Positions 8,383 through 17,978 of a stretch of DNA of 64,000 nucleotides are shown here, in pieces. Where the stretch lies: NCBI RefSeq assembly GCF_004217445.1, contig NZ_SHKX01000010.1, forward strand, positions 186,001 to 250,000. Direction: 5' to 3'. The notes under the pieces are model-generated. The model saw nothing but the letters and a program-made list of their open reading frames with translations, did no database searches and was not told the DNA's origin. The stretch's first letter is position 1. Every line of letters begins with the position of its first letter. Source of the DNA: Fluviicoccus keumensis. GTDB taxonomy: Bacteria > Pseudomonadota > Gammaproteobacteria > Pseudomonadales > Moraxellaceae. Position numbers and translations under genes: made by a program.

Positions 8383-11300
8383 GGGGCGACGGTCCAGTTG
8401 CTGTTCGGCAGCATGCCGTAGACATCCGGGGCATACATCGACTCCACCCGAGTCGGCGGCAGGCGGAACTCCCCGGCCTGGTTCAGGCGCACGCTATAGC
8501 TGATTTCCCAGTCCGCGTCCTTGCCCAGATATTCGTAGTAGGCGCGATAGCCGTCGGCGGCGAACTCGACGAATTCCGGCCACCAGCCGCTGCTGTCATT
8601 TTCCGAAAGCAGGGCGCTGTCGCGCTTCAATCCGCGACCCAGCAGCACCGCGCCGGCCGGAACCGGGTCGTTGACCACCACCCAGCCCATGTCCTGTGCA
8701 GCGACAATGCGCAGCTTGATGCGGACGACATCGCCCAAGCTCCACTGCCCTTTCACTTTCAGCGTCACCGGCTCCACGGTCTTGGCAATGGTATAGCCCT
8801 TGAAATCGGGCCGGGTCACGGCCAGTGGTGCTCGCGCCAGCACCCGCAGCCACGGCTTGCCAGCGCCGTCATGCTGCACGTTCAGCGTCGAATTCGCCTT
8901 CGGCCACGGCAGGCTCATCGTCGGCTCGACCGGACTCATACTGACGCCGGGAATCACCGGCTGCGGGTCCGCTGCCCAATCGTGGCGACGGTTTTCTCCC
9001 GCCAGCGTGGCGCGGGTCTGGCCGGTCACCGGCTGCACGCCCTCATTGAAACGGGTCAACGCCATGCCGCCCCAGAGGTTGGCCTGGGTGTCCTGCCAGT
9101 GGCCGTCCTTCTGGTGACGCAGCAGACCGCGCACCAGCAGCGGCAGCTCCTGCTCCCAGGCCTTGTCGCCCAGCACGCTCAGGATCAATCGCGCTTGCAG
9201 CTGCTCGTTGCTGTCGAACCACCACCAGCGATCCTGACGGCGCTCGTTGATCACCAGCACGCTGCTGCCCGCCTGCGCCAGTTGTGCCCGCAGCAGGCGG
9301 TTGACTTCGTTCAGGCGCGCCTCGCGGTTGGCCAGACCGGGCACGCTGCGCAGCAGGTCGCGCCAGTCGATCAGGATGTGGATATCCCACAGCGCGGGCT
9401 GGATGCGGATATTGTCCAGCATTACCGGCTTGAAGCGGTTGTACTGCGCCAGCAGGCTCATCGCCTCCATCTGCCGCTGGATCAGGTCCTGACGGTTGTC
9501 GTAGATCCAGTATTCGTAGGTCGCCTTGGGCAACTTGCCCTGCACGTAGTTTTCCAGCCCGGTCAGCATGCGCTCGCGGCTTTCCGCCGGGATCGTCCAG
9601 TTCAGCGCCTTGGCCAGACGCAGCACATGCACGGTGAGGAAGGCCGAGCCCTTGCTGCCGGGGAAGAAAGCCGCCAGACCGTCCTGATCCAGATAGGTCG
9701 GCAGGTCGCCCATGATGTCGGTCCACAGCGCCGGATTCTGCAGGCCCGCCGCCTTGGTGGCCTTCTGCTCCAGGCACAGGTAGATATAGTCGCGGAACCA
9801 TTGCCGCACCGGCTCCAGCGTGCCGGTCAGCGTGGGTTGCAGGTCGAGGTCGATCCTGCCCTCCTCCGTACTGCCCGCGGGCAGCGTCAACGGCAGCGCA
9901 TAGGGTGCGCCCGGCGACAGCTGGGTCAGCGCCCCGGCCAGCGTTTGCAGCGGCGCGGCGGTCAGCACCTGTTGTGACACCTTCAACCGGTCGCTGAAAT
10001 GCGGGCTGACGGCGCTGATCTCCCAGGCCAGCGTGTCGATGCGCTTCGGCACCGTCACCGGCACCGTGACCCGCGTCGACTGGCCGCCGGGCAGATCGAC
10101 GACGGTCACGAAGTCCTTCGCCAGCGCCGGGGAGCGCACGGTCAGCGTCACCGCTTCCGGCTGGTCGCTGCTGTTGCGCACGGTGAACTCGGCCTGATAG
10201 CGGTCGCCCTGCCGCACCACCGTCGGCAGGCCGCTCAGCACCTGCAATTCGCGGGTGCTGCGGATGGTGGCCGAGCCGTTGCCGAACTGGTCACGGCTCG
10301 ACGCCACCGCCACGACACGGAAGGCCGACAGCGAATCATTGAGTGGAAAGCTGAACGTGGCCTTGCCGTCGGCATCCACGGTCGCCGTCGCCTTCCAGTA
10401 CACCAGGCTGTCCAGCAGTTCGCGGGTGGAACCGCCGCGTCCGCCGCCGCCGCCCGAGGGCAGCGCCTTCTTGCCGAAATGCCGCTTGCCCACCACCTGC
10501 AACTGGTTGGTGGCGGTGTTCAGGTCATAGGCGCGGGCGTTGACCAGCGACGGCAACGGGTCCCAGGAATTATTGTCCGCCAGCTCCATCAGCGCTTCGT
10601 CCACCACGGCCAGCGTCACTTCGGTATTGGCGGGCAGGCGCTCGCGGGCGGCGGCGTTGCTCACCTGCACCGTCGCCTGCACCGTGTCGCGGGGATGATA
10701 GACGGTCTTGTCGGTCTGCACCTTCACGCCCAGCTTGTAGCCTTCCCAGCCCACCTTCAACTGCGCGATGCCCAGCTTGAAGGCCGGTTTGCCCAGATCG
10801 ACCAGCGCCGTCGGCTGGATGGCGTTATTGCGGCCGCGCACCACCATCACCGACACATAGACATTCGGCGCGTAATCCGGCTTCACCGGCACGCTCACCA
10901 CCGGATCCTTGCCGTCCAGCGTCGTCACGAAACTGTCCATGACGCCGTCGCGGGCCACGGTCACCAGCGCCGTCGCCTCGCGGAAGGGCATGCGCACCTG
11001 CAGGCGCGCCGTGTCGCCGACCGCGTACTGCTTCTTCTCGGCGATCACGTCGATGCGGTCGTCATTGCCCTGGTCAAACCACCAGTCATCGGCTCCGGCC
11101 ACCCAGACCGTGTTTTCGGTGGCGGCGCGGCGACCGTCGTTGTCGGTGGCAATCACCCTCAACTTCAGTTCCCCGGAACGCTTCAGCGGCAGCTTGCACA
11201 GCAGGCGGCCCTGGGCGTCGGTGCGGTTGCCGCACGGCACTTTCACCGCCTCTTCACGACGGGTGGAGTCATAGGCGTAATAGCCGCCCAGCGTGCGCTT

Positions 11301-14177
11301 GCGGTGCGAATCCCAGGTCATCAGCGCGCCCTGGATTTCCACGGGCGAATTCGCCACCGGCTTGCCGTTGCGGTCGACCACAATGGCTTCCACCACCACC
11401 GGTCCGTCACCGCCCAGCCACGACGACAGCACGCGCAGGCCCGGCACCACCGCCGCCGGCCACAACTGCGTGCTGGCGCCGACAGTCTGGGTTTCACCGC
11501 TGGGGTCGCGGAATTCCATTTCCATGCGCAGGCGGCTGACGCGGTCGACCACCGGCAGCGTCGGCGACAGCGCGTTCAGGCCCCCGGCGTCATCCAGCGT
11601 CAGCGCGGTTTCGGGCAGGTCCTGGCTGGTCCAGTAGGATTCGTCCGGGTTCTTCGGCGGAATCACCGGCACCGAGTAGAAACTGAATTCGTCGAAACCA
11701 CTGACTGCCGGATAGGCGTCGGATTCGAACTTGCCGCGCAGCGTCACCGGCGCGTTGCTGTAGCCGCCGCCATTCAGGTATTGCAGTTGCAATTGCAGCG
11801 GCAGGTTCGGCGCGGGCAGCACCGGCGCGGCGGGCAAGCCCAGATCGGCCTTCAACACCGGCAGGCGGAAGGCGGACACCTTGAAGCAACCGCCGGACAG
11901 CCGGTTGTCATCCGGCAGTTGCAGGTAAACGCAGTACTCGCCCAGCTTGGCCGACTTGGGAATGGTCCATTCATTGCTGCCATTGCCGATGGCGGTAAAG
12001 GAAGCAGGCAGCTCGAAACGGGTATCGCTGGCGGGATGCTCGACAATCACCGCCTTCACCTTCAACGAGGCCTCGGGCGCGCTGATGCCGCTCAGCTTGT
12101 TGCGGCGCAGCAGATGGCGCATGTGCACCGTTTCCCCGGCGCGCAGCAGCGTGCGGTCGAAGATGGTGTGCGCGACATAATCGCCGGTGCGGGTTTCGCC
12201 ATAGCCGTAGCCACCACACTCCTCCTCGCAGGCGTAGTCACTTTCGCCATACAGGTTGAAGCGCCACGACTCGATGCCGCCGTTCCACTCCGACAGCGCA
12301 AAGCTGCGGTCCGCACCGCTGGCGGCCATGATCACCCAGGGCGAACCCTGACAGTTGCTCTTGTTCTCGATTTCCTTGTAGGGACGCTCGGTGAAGACGC
12401 CGCGATCAACGCGCACCACGCCCTGCTCATTGGTTTGACCACTCCACACCTGACGTTCGTCATAGCAGTCCCAGACGCTGACGGCGGCATTGGCCACCGG
12501 TTTGCCCGCCGCCAGGTCGGTCACCCATACCTGGCCGTTCACCTTGCCCATCTGCACATGCACACCGAGGTTGGTCACCAGGCTGAGCGCATGTACATAG
12601 GCCGGTTGCGGCTTCTGCGAAATCCACTCGCCTAGGTAGCGGCTTTCCACTTCATGCAGGTACAGGCCCTGCGTCACCGGCAGCCCGATCACCTCGAATT
12701 CCTTGGCCGACAGGCTGCGCGGCAGTTCCTGCGCGGTCACGCCGGGCTGGCGGGCAATCCACGGCTTGTCCAGCAGGCCGTAATTGCCGGCACTGTAGCG
12801 TTTCAGCGCCAGGATGAAGGCCTGCTCGCTGTTGTCCATTTTCTGCGTATACAAGGTGACGCCGGTCTTGCCCGGCAGCGTGCTTTCCAGGTTGCGCACC
12901 GTCAGCGGCACCGCGCCGACGGCGGTTTCCACCACCCCGAAATCGGCGGCGAACTTGGCCAATGGCGGCCAGGTGTCGGTGCGCACCGCCAGCGGGAAGC
13001 GGGCGGCGTTGGCAAGCGGCCGGTTGAAGGGGTCCACTAATCCGGCAGGCAGCGTCAGCGTGAAGGCGGCGTTGGCCGGGAACGGCCCCTTGAAGCGCAC
13101 TACCGAGCTGTCGCCACCGTCATAGGCTTCTCCGTCCGGCAGCTCCGGCGACCAGCTGGTGGCTCCGGACTGCAAACGGATGGCGGCCAGTTTTTCCGAG
13201 GTCACGATTTCCGAAAACCGGATTTCCATGTCGGCCAGCGGCACACAGGGCGCGGTCGGGCTTTGCCGCGAGCAGCTAAAGGCGGCGGTGAACGGCTTGC
13301 GGATGTCGAAGGACAGCACCTGGTCGGAACCGCGCTTCGCGCCGGCGGCGGTTGCCACATTCTTGCTCAACACCAGCCGCAGCCCTTCCCCTCCGGTCAG
13401 GCGACGGCCGCAACTGACCGCCCGCCATTCCTTAACGGCGGCGCGGCGCGTTACCTTGGTCGAGGCGTCCCACCAGTCATGGCCGGTCTCGCGGCGCCAC
13501 CATTCCCGCACCTCCGGAATCTGCTGCTGCACGAACGCCGCGGTCTCCGCCACGGTCAGGAAGCGCGCGGGCAGGCGTTCCGGCAGGTTGCTGGTCAGGC
13601 ACCAGACATTGCCGGGCAAGGACTTCACATCGGCGGGCTTGTCCAGCTTCAGCAGAAAGACCTGATCCTCAATCACCGAGCCATTGTGTTCCGGCCAGGA
13701 ATCGACAATGCGCGGCCCGCGCTCGGCGGTGGTGTCATAACCCACCGTCGCAAAAATCCGGTTGAAATGGTAGAGCGGGAAGGCCCGCACCGGCTTGCCC
13801 TGTACGCTCTTCAGGTTGGCGACCAGCCGGAATTCACAACGCAATGCGGGCAGATTGCTGTCAAACTGGTAGACCCAGGTGCGGGTATCCAGCCAGCGGC
13901 CGCGGCCGAAGTCCTTGCAGTTGCCGCTGACGATGAACGGATTGCGTACGGCCGGGTCGCCCACGCGCACCATGTCTTCCGAAAATCGCGCCCGCGCCTG
14001 GTTGACCACCCCGACATCGCCTTGGGGCGAAAAGGCTTGCAAGCTAACGGTTTGGCCGGAAATACGATACGCCGTCCCCTTGGCTTGGGCGACCAAATCG
14101 TTGATAGTAAGCGCGTGGGTCAGGGAGGATAGAAGAAGAAGGCTCAGGCCGAACCACCTGACAACTAAAGACTGCAT
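8379..14177 (-). CDS. bacterial alpha-2-macroglobulin with thioester motif
   Basis: A 1932-residue periplasmic macroglobulin. Family members trap proteases: cleavage of a bait region exposes an internal thioester that couples covalently to the attacker. The motif CLEQ (Cys1468 to Gln1471) is intact within YIYLCLEQKATKAAG, so it belongs to the thioester-competent class. MG domains fill the N-terminal half, with the MG2-like and bait regions before about residue 1200, and a glycine-rich GGGGGRGGS linker near residue 1245 precedes the segment SLVYWKATATVDADGKATFSFPLNDS. The signal peptide ends LTHA-LTIND and has no lipobox, unlike E. coli YfhM, so a soluble periplasmic form is predicted. GGAGG precedes the ATG by four bases. 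It is the first gene of a two-gene unit with pbpC. Confidence 0.93.
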   Translation of the reverse strand: MQSLVVRWFGLSLLLLSSLTHALTINDLVAQAKGTAYRISGQTVSLQAFSPQGDVGVVNQARARFSEDMVRVGDPAVRNPFIVSGNCKDFGRGRWLDTRTWVYQFDSNLPALRCEFRLVANLKSVQGKPVRAFPLYHFNRIFATVGYDTTAERGPRIVDSWPEHNGSVIEDQVFLLKLDKPADVKSLPGNVWCLTSNLPERLPARFLTVAETAAFVQQQIPEVREWWRRETGHDWWDASTKVTRRAAVKEWRAVSCGRRLTGGEGLRLVLSKNVATAAGAKRGSDQVLSFDIRKPFTAAFSCSRQSPTAPCVPLADMEIRFSEIVTSEKLAAIRLQSGATSWSPELPDGEAYDGGDSSVVRFKGPFPANAAFTLTLPAGLVDPFNRPLANAARFPLAVRTDTWPPLAKFAADFGVVETAVGAVPLTVRNLESTLPGKTGVTLYTQKMDNSEQAFILALKRYSAGNYGLLDKPWIARQPGVTAQELPRSLSAKEFEVIGLPVTQGLYLHEVESRYLGEWISQKPQPAYVHALSLVTNLGVHVQMGKVNGQVWVTDLAAGKPVANAAVSVWDCYDERQVWSGQTNEQGVVRVDRGVFTERPYKEIENKSNCQGSPWVIMAASGADRSFALSEWNGGIESWRFNLYGESDYACEEECGGYGYGETRTGDYVAHTIFDRTLLRAGETVHMRHLLRRNKLSGISAPEASLKVKAVIVEHPASDTRFELPASFTAIGNGSNEWTIPKSAKLGEYCVYLQLPDDNRLSGGCFKVSAFRLPVLKADLGLPAAPVLPAPNLPLQLQLQYLNGGGYSNAPVTLRGKFESDAYPAVSGFDEFSFYSVPVIPPKNPDESYWTSQDLPETALTLDDAGGLNALSPTLPVVDRVSRLRMEMEFRDPSGETQTVGASTQLWPAAVVPGLRVLSSWLGGDGPVVVEAIVVDRNGKPVANSPVEIQGALMTWDSHRKRTLGGYYAYDSTRREEAVKVPCGNRTDAQGRLLCKLPLKRSGELKLRVIATDNDGRRAATENTVWVAGADDWWFDQGNDDRIDVIAEKKQYAVGDTARLQVRMPFREATALVTVARDGVMDSFVTTLDGKDPVVSVPVKPDYAPNVYVSVMVVRGRNNAIQPTALVDLGKPAFKLGIAQLKVGWEGYKLGVKVQTDKTVYHPRDTVQATVQVSNAAARERLPANTEVTLAVVDEALMELADNNSWDPLPSLVNARAYDLNTATNQLQVVGKRHFGKKALPSGGGGGRGGSTRELLDSLVYWKATATVDADGKATFSFPLNDSLSAFRVVAVASSRDQFGNGSATIRSTRELQVLSGLPTVVRQGDRYQAEFTVRNSSDQPEAVTLTVRSPALAKDFVTVVDLPGGQSTRVTVPVTVPKRIDTLAWEISAVSPHFSDRLKVSQQVLTAAPLQTLAGALTQLSPGAPYALPLTLPAGSTEEGRIDLDLQPTLTGTLEPVRQWFRDYIYLCLEQKATKAAGLQNPALWTDIMGDLPTYLDQDGLAAFFPGSKGSAFLTVHVLRLAKALNWTIPAESRERMLTGLENYVQGKLPKATYEYWIYDNRQDLIQRQMEAMSLLAQYNRFKPVMLDNIRIQPALWDIHILIDWRDLLRSVPGLANREARLNEVNRLLRAQLAQAGSSVLVINERRQDRWWWFDSNEQLQARLILSVLGDKAWEQELPLLVRGLLRHQKDGHWQDTQANLWGGMALTRFNEGVQPVTGQTRATLAGENRRHDWAADPQPVIPGVSMSPVEPTMSLPWPKANSTLNVQHDGAGKPWLRVLARAPLAVTRPDFKGYTIAKTVEPVTLKVKGQWSLGDVVRIKLRIVAAQDMGWVVVNDPVPAGAVLLGRGLKRDSALLSENDSSGWWPEFVEFAADGYRAYYEYLGKDADWEISYSVRLNQAGEFRLPPTRVESMYAPDVYGMLPNSNWTVAP

Positions 14178-14245
14178 ATCGCCTCCATGGCGAAGGATTT
14201 TGCGGACAATTCTAATATTGATTTCGGCACGATGCCGGTACTTTT

Positions 14246-15499
14246 ATGCGCTATCTTTTCATTCATCCGGTCTTTCCCGGACAGTTCCATCGCGTCATGC
14301 AGCAGTTGGCCGCCCAACCGGGCAATGAGGTCGTGCACCTGTCGCGGCAGTCGGCGCTGGAGGCCGTGCCCGGCGTGCGCAAGCTGCGCTTCAGCGTTCC
14401 CGAAGGGGCAACGCCGACCGGGCATCCCTATGTGCACAAGCTGGAAGAGGCCGTCATCCAGGGTCAGGCCGTGGCGCACGTGGCCGCCGAACTGAAGCGC
14501 AAGGGCTTTGTTCCCGACCTGATTTACGGCTACGCCGGTTGGGGCCAGATCATGTTCATCAAGGACATCTACCCCAATGTGCCGCTGGTCGGCTACTTCG
14601 AATGGTTCCTCAATGCTTATGGTTCGGAATACAACTTCGACCCGGCCTATCCGCTGGCGACCGAACACCAGCTCTACCTGCGCGCCGCCAACACGCCGAT
14701 GTTGCTGGACCTGCAATCCTGCAACCACGGCATTACGCCCACGCGCTGGCAGCAGCACCAGTTTCCCGAGGAATTCCGGCACAAGCTGACCGTGCTGCAT
14801 GATGGCGTCGATACCGAACTGTTCCGGCCCAAACCCGATGCCGGGCTGAACCTTCCCGGCCTCAGCCTGCCGCCGGGTACGCCTGTCGTCACCTATTCCA
14901 CGCGCGGCATGGAGCCCTTTCGCGGCTTTCCCCAGTTCATACGGGCGCTGGCGGAATTGCAGGCGCGCTGTCCGAACTGCCATGCCGTGATTGTCGGCAC
15001 CGACAACGTCTATTACTCCAAGACCCTGCCGGAAGGACGCACCTACAAGCAGGAGCTGCTGGAAGAGCTGGCCGGACGGCTGGATCTCAGCCGCATCCAT
15101 TTCACCGGCTGGCTGGACACCCCCTACTACCTGCAAGTCCTGCAGGCCTCCTGCGCGCATGTCTACTTTACCCGGCCTTATGTGCTGTCGTGGTCACTGA
15201 TGGAAGCGATGGCCGCCGGCTGCCTGATCATCGGTTCGAATACCGCCCCTTTGCAGGAAGTGATCCACGATGGCGAAAACGGTCTGCTCACCGACTTTTT
15301 CGATCATCATGCCCTGGCTGACCGCCTGGAAGAGGCGCTGCGCCAGCCTGAGCGCTTCCGGTCCCTGCGCGAGAACGCGCGACAGACGGTGATCCAGCGC
15401 TACCACTTGCCCAAATTGCTTGCAGCGCACGTCCGCCTGCTGGAACATTGGGCTGCTGAACCGCTGCACAGCGCCTTCCACCCGGAACACTCATCCTGA
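14246..15499 (+). CDS. glycosyltransferase family 4 (GT-B fold)
   Basis: A 417-residue retaining GT-B glycosyltransferase. The N-terminal domain starts MRYLFIHPVFPGQFHR and the C-terminal group 1 domain begins near VVTYSTRGMEPFRGFPQFI, with HFTGWLDTPYYLQVLQAS and the donor-binding segment SLMEAMAAGCLIIGSNTAP-LQEVIHDGENGLL carrying the conserved Glu residues. The acceptor is unknown; no surface-polysaccharide cluster surrounds it. The start is not preceded by a clear Shine-Dalgarno sequence, yet the reading begins exactly where relatives begin, so initiation may be weak or leaderless. It is divergent from the macroglobulin gene (68 bases) and followed 13 bases later by an HD-domain gene, suggesting co-transcription. 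Confidence 0.88.
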   Translation: MRYLFIHPVFPGQFHRVMQQLAAQPGNEVVHLSRQSALEAVPGVRKLRFSVPEGATPTGHPYVHKLEEAVIQGQAVAHVAAELKRKGFVPDLIYGYAGWGQIMFIKDIYPNVPLVGYFEWFLNAYGSEYNFDPAYPLATEHQLYLRAANTPMLLDLQSCNHGITPTRWQQHQFPEEFRHKLTVLHDGVDTELFRPKPDAGLNLPGLSLPPGTPVVTYSTRGMEPFRGFPQFIRALAELQARCPNCHAVIVGTDNVYYSKTLPEGRTYKQELLEELAGRLDLSRIHFTGWLDTPYYLQVLQASCAHVYFTRPYVLSWSLMEAMAAGCLIIGSNTAPLQEVIHDGENGLLTDFFDHHALADRLEEALRQPERFRSLRENARQTVIQRYHLPKLLAAHVRLLEHWAAEPLHSAFHPEHSS

Positions 15500-15512
15500 A
15501 GGAACCACGATC

Positions 15513-16058
15513 ATGAGCACCCCCGACATCATCACCTTCCACCCCCGGCTGGATACGCTGCTGGAGGAATGGCACGATGCCCTGGGGCAGGACTTCACGG
15601 CCTACCACAACCATTGCTACCGGGTGCTGAACTACTTCGCCGTCCTGAGCAACGCCGATGACGAAACCACGCTCGACAAGGCGGCGGTCGCCCTCGCCTT
15701 CCATGACATCGGCATCTGGAGCCACGGCACGCTGGACTATCTTGAGCCCTCGTCCCTGCTGGCCGAGGCCTGGTTGCTGGACCACGGGCTGGACGACTGG
15801 GTCCCGGACATCACCGCCATGATCAGCGACCACCACAAGGTGACCGCCTGCGCCGACAACCCGATCGCTGAAACCTTCCGCCAGGCGGACTGGGCCGATG
15901 TCACGCAAGGCCTGCGCCGCTTCTCGCTGCCGCTGGGTTTTGCCGTGCGGGTGATGCGCACCTTCCCCAACGCCGGTTTTCACCAATTCCTGATGCGACA
16001 GTCCGTACAACAGGCGCTGAAGCATCCGCTCAATCCGCTGCCCATGTTTCGCTGGTGA
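15513..16058 (+). CDS. HD-domain protein
   Basis: A 181-residue protein with an HD phosphohydrolase fold: His at YHNHCYRVLNYF, the metal-binding dyad in ALAFHDIGIW, and DHGLDDWVPDITAMISDHHKV supplying the downstream His and Asp. HD proteins hydrolyse phosphomonoesters or nucleotides; the substrate cannot be told from sequence. The start at 15513 is set by GAAGGAA nine bases upstream; upstream in-frame codons overlap the glycosyltransferase and lack support. It probably forms a two-gene unit with that gene. Confidence 0.82.
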   Translation: MSTPDIITFHPRLDTLLEEWHDALGQDFTAYHNHCYRVLNYFAVLSNADDETTLDKAAVALAFHDIGIWSHGTLDYLEPSSLLAEAWLLDHGLDDWVPDITAMISDHHKVTACADNPIAETFRQADWADVTQGLRRFSLPLGFAVRVMRTFPNAGFHQFLMRQSVQQALKHPLNPLPMFRW

Positions 16059-16116
16059 AGCCGGGCATTCTTGGCGATAATCCGCCCCCAAGACTGAACA
16101 CGCGCCCGGAGCCGAC

Positions 16117-17118
16117 ATGACCACCCTCACCCTGAGCCGTTACCTGCAACAGAAACTGGACCTGCCCGGCGTCACCCCGGAACTGTGCGAACTGATCCGC
16201 CAGACCGGCGACGCCTGCCACCGCATCAGCGACGCCATCGCCAAGGGCGCGCTGGCCGGAGTGCTGGGCCAGGCCGGTTCCGAGAACGTGCAGGGCGAGG
16301 AACAGAAGAAGCTCGACATCATCACCAACGACCTGATGATCGCCGCCACCCTCGGCGGCGGCTGCGTCGCCGGTCTCGCCTCCGAGGAAATGGACGAGAT
16401 CCTGCCGGTGCCGGACGGCATGAAGGAAGGCCGCTACCTGATGCTGTTCGATCCGCTGGACGGCTCCTCCAACATCGATGTCAACATCTCCGTCGGCACC
16501 ATCTTCTCCATCCTGGAGCGCCCGGACGGGCAAGGTCCGGTCACCGAACAGGACTTCCTGCAACCCGGCAACCAGCAGGTCGCGGCCGGTTATGTGGTCT
16601 ACGGCCCCTCCACCCTGCTGGTGCTGACGCTGGGCGACGGCGCCGACGGCTTCACCCTCGACCGCGAACAGGGCGTGTTCTACCTCACCGCACCCAACCT
16701 GCAGGTGCCGAAGGATACCAAGGAGTTCGCCATCAACATGTCGAACATGCGCCACTGGGAACTGAACATGCAGCGTTATGTGCGCGAACTGCTGGAAGGC
16801 ATCACCGGCGTGCGCGAGAAGGATTTCAACATGCGCTGGGTGGCCTCGATGGTCGCCGACGTGCACCGCATCATGACCCGCGGCGGCATCTTCATGTATC
16901 CCTACGACCTGAAGGACCCCAGCAAGCCCGGCAAGCTGCGCCTGATGTACGAAGCCAACCCGATGAGCTTCATCATGGAGCAGGCGGGCGGCGCGTCCAC
17001 CACCGGCCGTCAGCGCATCCTCGATGTCACCCCGACCAGCCTGCACCAGCGCGTACCGGTGGTGATGGGCTCCGCCAACGAGGTCGAGCGCGTCACTGGC
17101 TATCACCTCGAAACCTGA
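16117..17118 (+). CDS. fbp: class I fructose-1,6-bisphosphatase
   Basis: A 333-residue cytoplasmic enzyme hydrolysing fructose-1,6-bisphosphate to fructose-6-phosphate in gluconeogenesis. The metal-binding signature FDPLDGSSNIDVNISVGTIF is intact, and KLDIITNDLM, SEEMDE and GKLRLMYEANPMSFIMEQAGG match the class I family along its whole length. The length equals E. coli Fbp (332). A GATAAT hexamer at 16076-16081 could be the -10 element, though the matching -35 is poor, so its transcription start is uncertain. The gene ends at a strong bidirectional terminator. Confidence 0.97.
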   Translation: MTTLTLSRYLQQKLDLPGVTPELCELIRQTGDACHRISDAIAKGALAGVLGQAGSENVQGEEQKKLDIITNDLMIAATLGGGCVAGLASEEMDEILPVPDGMKEGRYLMLFDPLDGSSNIDVNISVGTIFSILERPDGQGPVTEQDFLQPGNQQVAAGYVVYGPSTLLVLTLGDGADGFTLDREQGVFYLTAPNLQVPKDTKEFAINMSNMRHWELNMQRYVRELLEGITGVREKDFNMRWVASMVADVHRIMTRGGIFMYPYDLKDPSKPGKLRLMYEANPMSFIMEQAGGASTTGRQRILDVTPTSLHQRVPVVMGSANEVERVTGYHLET

Positions 17119-17131
17119 GTCGCCGTTCACC

Positions 17132-17165
17132 CATGAAAAAGGGGCCGCGAGGCCCCTTTTTCATG
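17132..17165. terminator. bidirectional terminator between fbp and the Bax-inhibitor gene
   Basis: A perfect 15-bp inverted repeat, CATGAAAAAGGGGCC (17132-17146) and GGCCCCTTTTTCATG (17151-17165), around the loop GCGA. The GC core is flanked by A and T runs on both sides, so it can stop transcription from either gene. Confidence 0.9.
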
Positions 17166-17177
17166 TCCGGAGGAACA

Positions 17178-17900
17178 TCATTCCCGCAGTTTCGCCAGAA
17201 AGCGCAGGGCTTCCATGTACAGCCAGATCAGCGTCACCAGCAGCGCGAAGGCGCCGTACCATTCCATGTACTTGGGCATCCCGGCCTGCGCGGCGTTTTC
17301 AATCTGGGCGAAGTCAATCACCAGGTTGAAGGCGGCAATGCCGATCACCACCAGGCTGAAGCCGATGCCCAGCGGACCGCTCTGGTGAATCAGCGGCGCT
17401 TCCGCGCCGAACATGCCCATCACCATCGCAATCAGGTAGTAAATGGCCACGCCCATGGTGGCGGCAAACACCGCCTTCATCAGGCCCGGCGTCACCTTGA
17501 CGATGCCGGTCATGTAGGCGAACAGCATGGCGAACATCACGCCAAAGGTCAGCAGCACCGCCTGAATCACGATGCCGCCGTACATTTTTTCAAAGGTCGC
17601 CGAAATCGCTCCGAGAAAAAGCCCCTCCGCCAGTGCATACCCCGGCGCCAGGAAGGCCGCCCACTGCCGCTTGAACATCATCACCAGCACCATGACCAGT
17701 CCCAGCATGGCCCCGCCGGCGGCCCAGAGCATGCCTGCGCCCGGATCTACCCGGAACTGCTGCCACGACCAGCAGGCGGTGATCAGCGTCATCGCCAGCA
17801 GCATCGCCAGACGGTTGATCGTGCCCTTGACGGTCATGCCCGACACGCCCACTTCGACCTTCTGGTACAGACGGTCGCCAAACAACGGATTTCCCGACAT
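17178..17900 (-). CDS. Bax inhibitor-1/YccA-like membrane protein
   Basis: A 240-residue polytopic protein with about seven membrane helices from residue 33 onward. The order of helices, the segment GYALAEGLFLGAISATFE and the C-terminal pair ending IWLYMEALRFLAKLRE fit the Bax_inhibitor-1-like family; the bacterial proteins are of unclear function, with pH-sensitive ion leak or protease interaction proposed for relatives. Two adjacent ATGs (17903 and 17900) follow GGAGAAAG; the second has the better spacing. The gene converges on fbp across a shared terminator. The N-terminal soluble piece MSGNPLFGDRLYQK is unusually polar for the family. Confidence 0.85.
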   Translation of the reverse strand: MSGNPLFGDRLYQKVEVGVSGMTVKGTINRLAMLLAMTLITACWSWQQFRVDPGAGMLWAAGGAMLGLVMVLVMMFKRQWAAFLAPGYALAEGLFLGAISATFEKMYGGIVIQAVLLTFGVMFAMLFAYMTGIVKVTPGLMKAVFAATMGVAIYYLIAMVMGMFGAEAPLIHQSGPLGIGFSLVVIGIAAFNLVIDFAQIENAAQAGMPKYMEWYGAFALLVTLIWLYMEALRFLAKLRE

Positions 17901-17978
17901 CATCTTTCTCCATTCGAACAGGAAACAACCGACCGAGCATAACACGCCCGGCGGTCCGGCTATATCCGTGTTCCGTAA

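Noticed and set aside
9999..12635. 878-codon open frame opposite the macroglobulin gene
   Set aside because: Composition is shadow-like (Arg, His, Gln runs) and the minus-strand gene is well supported along its whole length.
14225..14237. CGGCA-CGA-TGCCG hairpin between the macroglobulin and glycosyltransferase genes
   Set aside because: Five-base arms are expected by chance in GC-rich DNA and nothing else supports it.
16185..17942. 585-codon frame overlapping fbp and the Bax-inhibitor gene
   Set aside because: Runs across a terminator and two well-supported genes in another frame or strand.
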